From Amblyomma americanum (lineage: Eukaryota > Arthropoda > Arachnida > Ixodida > Ixodidae): DNA of 64,000 bases. This document shows, one piece after another, positions 44,060 through 54,100 of the stretch. The stretch's first letter is position 1, and every line of letters starts with the position of its first letter. Under the pieces are notes generated by a model, which saw only the letters and a list, made by a program, of their open reading frames with translations, had not been told where the DNA came from and ran no database searches. The stretch spans positions 137,831,779 to 137,895,778 of the forward strand of contig NC_135505.1 in NCBI RefSeq assembly GCF_052857255.1, in the 5' to 3' direction. A program made the translations under genes and the position numbers.

Positions 44060-44200
44060 ATGAAATGCCCGATGGGGCAGTTGCCACCTGCCACGGTAGG
44101 CAGATTGTGATGACGTCAGTAGGTCACATGACCTGCCACGTGACACCACGTGTCACCTGTCACGTGACTGCACTAAACCTGCCCTCTTGAAAATCTAGCG
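44060..44200. repeat. family X fragment
   Basis: Shares the 'ggtcacatgacctgccacgtgac' type block with other family X copies. Short and rearranged. Confidence 0.3.
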
Positions 44201-44385
44201 TAGTGAAGCTTTCGCTTCAAAAATTGAAAGGATGGATATTGATTTCGTGATAATTTTTCGGAACATGCGCAATTCTATGAGTGCCCAAGTGCATAAGAAT
44301 AGCTATATGGCGCTGCGCGAGGCATAAAATGTCGTCCCTGTACTCAAAAAGGCTGTTATTGTTCTTTATATTTTCTCTTCGCCAG

Positions 44386-44423
44386 TGCTCTGGTCCGTCG
44401 TAGCCAACGCCGGAGTTTCATAA
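44386..44423 (+). pseudogene. gene D exon 3 remnant
   Basis: After acceptor cttcgccag it encodes LWSVVANAGV, then TAA. The remaining 145 nt of the normal exon are not recognisable. Confidence 0.8.
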
Positions 44424-44914
44424 AAGGAAACTGGACTCCAAGCGTTCTTCGACTCCTGCTGGTTACAGATCGATGTCGATAATACATGCTCGAGGAAAGA
44501 GGCAGATGTTTCCAATGCCAAATGCCACGCGAGCCGCCGCCACCACCCTATTGCCTCCGAAGATAGTGCCCCCCCCCCCCCCCCTTTTCCCCCATTTGTC
44601 GCTTATGCTGTTCACATCCATTTGCAGAGCCTTCAACGTTCAATCGCTACATCATGTTTGACCGGTTCTCGACGATGGCTTTTACCTTCTCCTAAAAAAT
44701 GCTAGTGCACTTGAGCCTTTGCTGCCAGGAGTAGGCAATGTAAGGCTGTGCCAGTGTTTCTACAAAAGGCGCCAATGGCTGAGTCTTAGCATCATTGCTA
44801 GTGATGAGATGGCGATTGATATTCATTTTCGGAGAGAAACCGTTGCTGCCAAGGCGGTTTTTCTTTTTGTTTGGAAATCCGCGCACTTAGGTACTGGCGG
44901 TTTAGCGTACGGCC

Positions 44915-45119
44915 ATGAGGACCTCTTGGACGCTTTTCGTGGCTTTCAGTCTCCTCTTGTGGAACTTGCGCGACTCTGTGCCGCTTCTTGAACAATTAGG
45001 AGGCATCGTGGGATCCGTCACCATCATCCCGCTGACGGCACACTGGCTTGCAAGGCTCGCTTGGAAGGCATTCTTTGTGAAGCATCTTCCCAGCAATGGC
45101 AAGAGTGTGCTCATCACAG
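44915..45119 (+). CDS. gene E exon 1
   Basis: ATG 44915, 205 nt, donor G|GTGAGT at 45120. MRTSWTLFVAFSLLLWNLRD... to ...GKSVLIT. The start is at the same position as in B, C and D. Confidence 0.9.
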
Positions 45120-48100
45120 GTGAGTGTTACGGGCTCCGGTCGCACTCCCCAAGCAGCACAGGTCATCGGCCCAATATTGGACAGATATTGGCAAATGCTG
45201 GTCCTGCAAAGGACCAGTGCCAAACCATCTTCTTCCAACGTTGGACCATTTACCCGTGCTACATGGGTCTGCGCCGCTGAAATGCTACTTTTTATGGTGC
45301 ATAAGATTGGAAATTAAATGTAATTGCCTGCAGCATCACTTTACGCGCGATACAGAACCACGCATAGATTTTAACTCACCTACTAGCAGAACCTGAATTT
45401 CAATTTCGCAAACGAATACTTCCTGCGAGTATGCGGCTATCGAATACCAGGGGATAGATTGTGCCTCCCTAACTCACAACACTTCTGATTCAATAAAAGT
45501 TGCCGGACTTGCTGGTTCTTTCTGACGCCTTCGCACGTGCCATATTGAACGTTCCCTTAGCGGTAAGGACTAGTTATGATGGGAATTTAATTAGTTTCCC
45601 AGTGGGGCACCGTTACCGCTGTAGAGCCGCTGTAGGTATTTTAATTCGAGAGATTCTTTAGATACATCACTTAGATTCTGCGATGCGTCTGGCTTATTAA
45701 AGGCGCTTCCCGTAGCTGGACACATCAATGGGTCACGTGCCGAGCACCGCGCATGCGCACATGTGGCCGGTCTGATCACCAGCGTGCCGGCGCTCTCTCG
45801 CCGAGCGTGAGGCCAGTCGGCTCGCATCTACTGTACCGAACTTGAATACTCGTCGTGTTAAAGAAGATGAGGCTTTGCAAGCCGCCACCTCCCTCCGAAG
45901 AGGCGCTTCTTGAAAGAAAACTATGCAGTGCAGCCCCCGCCAAGTGTCGCCAATACGGATCGAAAGCAGAACGGGGGGGGGGGAGGGGGGGGGGGAGCAA
46001 GAGCGCCTGCAACAGATGCGCGAGGTCCGTGCGACAAAGGCTGTGAAATGCCAACGCGTACAAAAAAAATGCACCACAAAAAATGCACCACAAAAAATGC
46101 ACTACAAAAAAAATGCAGTACAAAAAATGCACGTCCGACGAGGGCGTACCCGCGAAACCTCAGAGCAACACAATGCGAGGCTAAAACAGATGCGTGAAGT
46201 TACGAGTCGTCGTGTGCCAGATCCACAGACCTGGTCGAATATTATAGTATTGTATTGAATGTAAGGGTAGAAATTTTGCAGCAAAATTAATTCCTGTCAA
46301 AGTTACTTTCTTTAAAATGTACTGCTGCTCCTTGTTTCGGCAAAACTTAAGTAGAGTGCACGGCCTGTAAGGCGCCTCAAAATCAGAAACGCCGCGCTGC
46401 AAAAAAAAAAAAAAACCTCCAGAAAAAAAAGCTGAAAAGAAACTAGATAAATTAATGCGACGTCATATCACGCGCTTCCTTTGGCAAAAAAAAAATAATA
46501 CCGCAGCATCTCGAAATGCAAAGCTCGACACGATGCGAGGTCGAAAGAAAAAGATACGAGTATTGCCTACGCAAAAAACTGAAGCTAATTGTGAACGGTG
46601 AACACGTCCTCTTTCCTCGTTCACGTGTCCTGTGCAGCTCTCAATTTATGAAGGGTGTTTCCGCTAAGGCTGACAGCACTTTATACAAATAGGATTTTTG
46701 AGTAACAAATGTGTTTTCTTCGGCATAGCATTTGTGAGTGGTGTAAGTGCGATACGATAAAGCTGAGGCATGCTAACTGCCCGGCTGGTTAACTAATTTT
46801 GATAATTAGCTTTTGCTATTATTGTTAGGAGACTTTTTATTATTATAATTATTATTTTCAGATACTTCTAGCTCTTTGGGGGGGCTGCGGCAGGATTGGG
46901 ATACATAGGTTGATAATAAAAATGCATATTCGCAGGAATCGGAAAACAGCAGCGCACTCTGACACAAATGAAATATAAACGGGAGGCATAAACATGTTCA
47001 TATGGATTAACGAACCACTGCTGTGCAATGCTACAAATAAAAAAAATGCACTGACCTGTGAACATACAGTACATATAAACACTCTCTGGGAAAGTTTAGG
47101 GATCTCCTTGAAATACAAACAGAGACACATTGCTGGAGAATGTGGTGATAGATGGAGAATCCACAAGTCCTTGGGGAGAAGAGTTCCGTTCCCTACTAGC
47201 GCATGGAAAAAAAGAATAACGAGATGTGTCTGTGTGGAACCTATATTCTTCTAGGTATTTCCTTTGTGCCTGGTAGCACTTGTTCCTGAGACAGACATGT
47301 ACTTGCTATTGTAAATTTTGAGCAGATTGTTGGACATAAAAGTTCTAAACGTAGGAACTTGGCCCGCTTGCTAATTGTGGGTAAACCAGCCATTGCCAGA
47401 AGTTCTGAGACATTTGTGTGCCACGGTAATAAGATACATATCAGGTTTAGATTTTCGAAAATTCCATTCTTGTTGCCAATGCAATACAAGCAATTCTGTG
47501 GCCTCACAACACAAAACACACGAGTTGTGATGCGCGCTCGTAAGCGGGGCTAGCGTTCTTTCTTGTCACGTGGTTTCGGTTTCGGCAAAGTGCGGCCCCC
47601 AAATGGCTTGCACTGCAGAGGCGATGAGGAGTACGTTTTCAAAAATCTAGAAACTGATATGCATTTTACTTACGTTTTGCTACAAGCTTCTCTGTAAAGA
47701 AAATGCCCAACAGTAAAGGTCGTAAGGTTAACTATTCAAACTAGTTAACAAGCCTGATAGTTAGCGCTTCTAAGCCATATTTTGATGTACTACGCCACCG
47801 AGAATTCTACGAAAACAAAAAGCATTCTTCCAACTGAAGAAGCCTACTTTAAAGAATTGTTGGCAGACTTGGGCGAAACACCCATTGTGTGAAAACGTAC
47901 CAAATCATTTTGCTAATTATCTTCATCCTCTATATCTCGATCGAAACACCAAAGAGAAAAAATTCTGCTGTCCCAACAGATTTCTTTTTGTAGTTTTGGA
48001 CACGACTTTGTCGCCCTTTACATTTATGTCTGAATCCGTGAGTGCCGTCCCTTGTAAGCGAGCCTTCTTTTCGTGTTCACATGTTTTTTTCTGAGTAATA

Positions 48101-51100
48101 GGCTCCCCTCCGTTTTACGACAGGGAAGGGAGGGGATTAGTGCGCCCAACTAAGACGTTCTTAACAGTAGTGGTTAGATTACCGTTTTAATGGTTATGAA
48201 TAATACATATGTACCTAGATAGTTAATGTCAGTCACCCGCGGCAGTAGCTCAGTGGCTTTGGTATTCCTTAGCTCAGCCCAGTTCGTCGCCGGGTCGAAT
48301 CCCATCCGTGCATCCGTGGACCCAATAGTCTGGCTACACCGTCACCGATTCACGAACGATCTATACGTAGTCCTTTTAGAAAGGTCCAGAAGAAACAAGT
48401 TTGACTCGAGCGGCAGGATTACTTTTAAATCAATATTTCTCTGCAACAAGTTAACTCAATTTACGCCTCATAGAGACGTAGCCAGAAAGGACCCTAAAAC
48501 CATCGTAAACATGAACAAAAATTTGACCCCGTTTGACCTAAGCATCCCTTCAAAAGTGAACGCACAGTGATTCCCATTCTTTGCGAAGAAGCAGAGCAGG
48601 CTACGCCCCTTGGAGCAGCGTTTGAGCTTATTCTACGGGAATTAAAGTTTGCATCCAAGTTTCCAGTGCCAGGGGAGCATTGTTCATCGACATGGTTTTA
48701 ATTTTGAGCGACAGGTTGAGGAGCTGGACGGCTTGGCCTGGCAATACGTACAGCCGCGCCAGCATTACGCCGTAAAATTTAACGTCAGTGATGGCGCCGT
48801 TGTAAGCCTCTCGAAAACTAACGGCATGCGCCAATTTCTAATGAACGTGAAACATAACGACTAATCAATTTCAATTCGCGTGTGGAGCATGTGTAATCAT
48901 GCTAGGTCTTTCTTGACGAGCCAGGCGAGATCCTCGTACTATGGCCAAACAAGGCTGGGCTTTGCCTAGTCGTCCGCTAAATGTTAAAGCGAAAACTCTA
49001 CTTTACGACCAAAGCTGAAAATGAAAATTGGTTTTGGGGGGAAGGAAATGGCGCAGTATCTCTCTCACATATCGGCGGACACCTGAACCACGCCGTACGG
49101 GAAATGATACAGGAGGGAGTGAGAGAAGAAAGGAAGAAAGAGATGTCGTAGTGGAGGGCTCCGGAATAATTTCGACCCCCTGGGGATCTTTAGCGTGCAC
49201 TGACATCGCACAGCACGCGGGCGCCTTTGCGTTTCGCCTCCATCGAATCACGGCCTTCGCGGTCGGGTTCACACCCTGATATTCCGCATCAAGAGCCGAA
49301 CGCGCTAACCACTCATCCACCGCGGCGGGTCGACCAATGCTGCAAAAGCCGATTCACTGCTGAAGCCTTCACCTTGACCTAGAATGAATGAATAAATTTT
49401 GCTGCTACTGGGATTCGAACGCACGTCAGTGCGAGCGGATCAGCTTCATGTCGCATACTCGTGATAAGTCAACATTTGAAGCATGAAACTTATTTAGAAT
49501 ACGGGGCCACGCGTTTGCTAGGCTATGTGTACCGTAGACTGTGCAGCATGTTTGAATGTGCCACAGTTCGCTGTGTCTGTGAGGATACATTTGTACGTTT
49601 AGCGAAAGGTGTGCGGTGTCACGCATATGTCATTCACATTTTCTGTTATTTCCTTTTTATATATTTGATCCAGTCTAACATTGTACATTTCAGAGACATT
49701 TACGGCATTCTATTGGTAGAATAAATCGCATCCATTTAGAACATAACCATCGTTGGGTATTGCACGTAGAGCGTTATTTTGTAAAAGGTGTATCTTACTT
49801 TTGTGGTACCTAATACAACTAATCGGGAGCACCACTTCGGTCTGGAACTGTGGGCAACTCGTCTGTACTATTATAGGTGATTGTATTCGGTTATATTGCA
49901 GGTATGTCATTGCACGTCATATTGATAAATTAAAATTTAAACCTAATACCTGTATACAGACAGGTTGAACGAGTGACATTCAACCTAAAGGCTGATACAA
50001 CTTCTTTGGCCCTGTGGTGCCAAATTGTATTAGTTTTTTTGGGGGGGTGGGGGGGGGGGGTTAACGTCCCAAAGCGGCTCAGGCTATGAGGGACGCCGTA
50101 GTGAAGGGCTCCGGAAATTTCGACCTCCTAGGATTTTTTACGTGCACTTGTATATATTAAACAAGGTTAAATCATGTTAGGTTAATTGCAGTTGGTAGCA
50201 CTGCTTTAACTTTTCAAGTGTCGCTCACCGCTTATATTAACATAAAAAATGTTTTTCATCCTAAGCTGTCAACACGCATGTTACTGAATCTAGATCTACA
50301 ATCTATTCAATCTACAAGGTTTGCATCTCAAAGCACCAGCAGTTGTTCTTTCTTACACACGTGCACAAAATTTTGCACGAATTGTCTCAAGAGAGGACAA
50401 TTGCCAAATCGAAACACTAGGCTTTGTCAGAGGTATACTCAAGTCATAAGGAAGCCGCATTTTTTTGTTTGCCTTCTTAGACGCGCAGGACATTAGAAGC
50501 ACTGAAGAAAAAAAATACATAACGGATGGCAAATTCTGTCCCGAAAGTGTATCGAATGACGCGACATAATAAGCTCACTATATTTAGAAATATTGTAGGA
50601 AGAACTATTCTTCGTGTGCCTTGGTCATCATTTATGTCACTGCATTTTCGCTCAGGCTGCGGAAATGGCATTGGGTTCGCCCTTGCAAAGCGCCTCAGCA
50701 CAGAGGGCTTCCTGGTATTCGCCGGATGCCGTGACTCCAAATGCCAGGGAGCCAAGGAGCTCAGTCGACTGAAGAACATCAGAGTCCTTCAGATGGACAT
50801 CTCCCGGGATGAAGAAGTTGAAGAAGCCTTTGCCACTATCGATACAGAGCTGGGCCTCAATGGTAATGTGTCTCTTTCTCAACGCTTACCATTCTTGACT
50901 TCATTCCCTCTTACTAAAGATGTGTGCCCCATCGCGATGGCATTTATAACCAAGCACACTCAACAGCGTAAGAGTTAGTTTGGAAGCTAATGGAGATGCA
51001 CTATCACAATCATTTGGAGCCGAAGCCTCAGCGTAGGGAGCAAGCGGGGATATGACGTGTGCTTCCTTTAAAAAAAAAAATTCAAGGGCGATCATTTGGT

Positions 51101-54100
51101 TTGAATAATAATAATTGGTTTTTGGGGAAAAGGAAATAGCGCAGTATCTGTCTCATATATCGTTGAAAACCTGAACCGCGCCGCAAGGAAGGGGATAAAG
51201 GAGGGAGTGAAAGAATAAAGGAAAAAAGAGGTGTTGTAGCGGAGGGCTCCGGAATAATTTCGACCACCTGGGGATCTTTAACGTGCACTGACATCGCACA
51301 GCACACGGGTGCCTTAGCGTTTTGCCTCAATGAAAACACAGGAGCCACGGTCGGGTTCGAGCCCGGGAACTCCGGTTCAGTAGACGAGCGCACTAACCAC
51401 TGAGCCACCGCGAGGGGTCATTCGGTTTGACGCAGAGGAAATACGATAGCTTCACTCCCTGGTCTATACAAATTATTATTATACTGCAAGTCTTGTTCTG
51501 ATATAGAAAGAAATTCATATTTCCTCTAGTGGTTCATTTTTACTCTCCCTATTGAGTCAACACGGTTTCTTTTTAACTACGGATGTAATAACTAAACGAA
51601 ATGTGTCGCACTAATAAATCCCAGTGAGTCCTCAAAGTTCTACCAGCGCAGTAGAGCTGCGTTTAAGCGACGCGCCATTACGCTGGCAGGCGGCTGTTTC
51701 AAACACAATATTCAAAATTACTGCAAAAATTTTGAATATTGGAAAACTGTGAGGTGCTCCGCCGCGGTGGCTCAGTGGTTAGGGCGCTCGACTACTGATG
51801 CGGAGTTCCCGGGTTCAATCCCGACCGCGGCGGCTGCGTTTTTATGGAGGAAAAACGCTAAGGCGCCCGTGTGCTGTGCGATGTCAGTGCACGTTAAAGA
51901 TCCCCAGGTGGTCGAAATTATTCCGGAGCCCTCCACTACGGCACCTCTCTCTTCCTTTCTTCTTTCACTCCCTCCTTTACCCTTCCCTTACGGCGCGGTT
52001 CAGGTGTCCAACGTTATATGAGACAGATACTGCGCCATTTCCTTTCCCCCCAAAACCAATTATTATTATTATATTGTTATGGAAATATTGTGGGTAGTCA
52101 ATTTTCTCTATGTGCAGCAAAATCCTTGTTTTAAATTGTTCCATAGGTCGCTCGTGCTGTTAAGAATCCTTAGAATACCATTGGGGAGCACTTTTGACAA
52201 TAACAAAAACGCTAATAGCAAAAAAAAAAATGCAAGCCTGCCTATGGCAGATCTGCGGATATCTTATTGTTATTGTGAAGTTTTACAGTATGTGACAATA
52301 ATGCGTTCATAAACTGACTCCCTTTAAATTGTTGGGTATGAGCCATCGGTGGGGCTTGTGAGACCCTGCTCGCAGTTCCCGAGAAATGCCGAGAAAGAAT
52401 ATCACCGGTAAATTTCATTGTATTTTCATTCTAGGTTGCCTACTTTGCACGCAGGCCTGTTGTTCTGAGAGTTATTTTCTTCTCAGTCATTTTCACGTCA
52501 CTTAATTGCGACCACTTCGGCGACCAAGTATTCTCGCTGAAAGATAATAGGAGAATGGCGGTTAGATTCCTAAGGCAGTCGTGTTGTACTAGGACTCTAT
52601 CCCCCTTCAGACCTTTTACTTTCTCAGAAGTTTTCCGATTCTAATTTAGTAAGTGCCAGTTTACATCTACTTTGCGTGAGAATAGGTAGTATTTAGAACT
52701 ATACAAACGCTTAAATCTAAATTTTACAAAAATTCTTTGGACGTTATCGACGCGATGATCTTTCTATAACTTCCTTAATGACCCCCAGAGTCGTCATCGC
52801 GGACATGACTGCGTTGGCGCGACGTTCCCAGCAAATGAAACCACATAATGCCAGCATTTCACTACTGTCATTCGCCTTACATCACTCTCCTCCTTTCTCC
52901 TAAAGCAATGTATAAAGGAGCAGCCAATCTGGCGACGCATAAACACAAGCTCCTTGCATTTTTCTCCGATTCTTATTCCTTTCGTCCAGGGAGAAACTTC
53001 CCTTTGAGAGGGTCTATAGAGCGAAACAGAACCTTAAGCACAGGATGTCAGCCCCACAACTATAACAGCGGTTCTTGTATTCTTTTCTTTTTTTACTTTG
53101 CCAGCACTTTGGTCTGTGGTAGCCAACGCCGGAGTCCGCACCGACGGCCTTCTGGAGTGGCACACAATGGACAGCATCGTGAAGATCTTCAACGTGAATG
53201 TCTTCGGAACGCTGCGGGTCATCAAGAAGTTCCTGCCAATGCTTAAGAGGAGCAAAGGACGGGTAATCGTCATGAACAGCCCACTTGGTAGGAATCAAGC
53301 CCGCAGAACGTGCGGCACACCATATTTCGAGCACTTTTTTCGAGCAGCTTTTTCAAAACACCGCTAGCTTCTTACGACAACCTCTCTTCTTTGGTTACAC
53401 CTCAACTTCACTTCATCGTCTGTACGAAAAAGCTTAAAATTTTTCAAAAACTCGGGGTATCACTAAGCTCCGCTTTAGGGGGATGACGCGATACAGTCAA
53501 TGGATTAATGACCATATATGGGGAATTGGTAATTCTCCACTTTCCATTCATAATTGCCTGGAAGTGCACATACCACTCCTGGCGCAGTGGTGCGGCGATT
53601 GAGCGATGCTCCATCGACCTCCGACGGGGCTTGCGTTACACAGGCTGCTCTTACTGAAAACCTCTCGCGGCCAATCGATAATTTAACTGCTACAAGCCAC
53701 GGCGGGTAGTTCGCACAGAATCCGGTGGGTAGGTTGTGATTACGCTTGCATGTCACGTGACCTATGTGGCCCCTCACCCCCCCCCCCCCCCCCCCACTAC
53801 CTGCCATCAAGTCGGGCCGCCTAAGGCGCCCACATAGGTTGCGTCTGTGGGCATTTCTCGTGGATTGTTTGCTCACAGTAAGCGACGCCGGCTTTTCCAC
53901 GGCACGGGCTCGTTAACGCTATCGCGTTAAATTTCCGACAATTCGGCGCAAGGAAGTCAGAAATTTTAGCTGTACTCTTGTTTTATTTTATTCACAAGTG
54001 CGAAGAATCTGACCACACACTTCCAGACACGTTAAGAGTGGAACTGGCTGGAAGATGCATTCTTACAGTCAATCTTTACAGCTTATAGGACGAATGTTGA

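Larger units (their letters stand above)
41601..44385. other. intron 2 of gene D
   Basis: AT-rich. It holds a diverged spaced repeat (41784, 41872, 42172), two tRNA-like SINE copies and a family X fragment. No gene. Confidence 0.5.
40358..44423 (+). pseudogene. SDR gene D, truncated pseudogene (exons 1-3 only)
   Basis: Exon 1 (40358-40562) has TGA at 40403-40405 inside the membrane anchor. Exon 2 (41394-41600) is intact (GCGNGFGFALAKGLSSEGY...). Exon 3 starts at 44386 with a normal acceptor but runs into TAA at 44421-44423 after LWSVVANAGVS and loses similarity. Exons 4 and 5 are absent; gene E begins 490 nt later. Exons 1 and 2 are closest to gene E. With the anchor nonsense and the missing catalytic YxxxK, no enzyme can be made. 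Confidence 0.87.
45120..50655. other. intron 1 of gene E
   Basis: 5.5 kb with an STPR-like stretch, a short tandem repeat, a tRNA-like head at 48236-48310 and Ruka copy 4. Long G runs at 45973-45995 and 50041-50060. No other gene seen. Confidence 0.5.
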
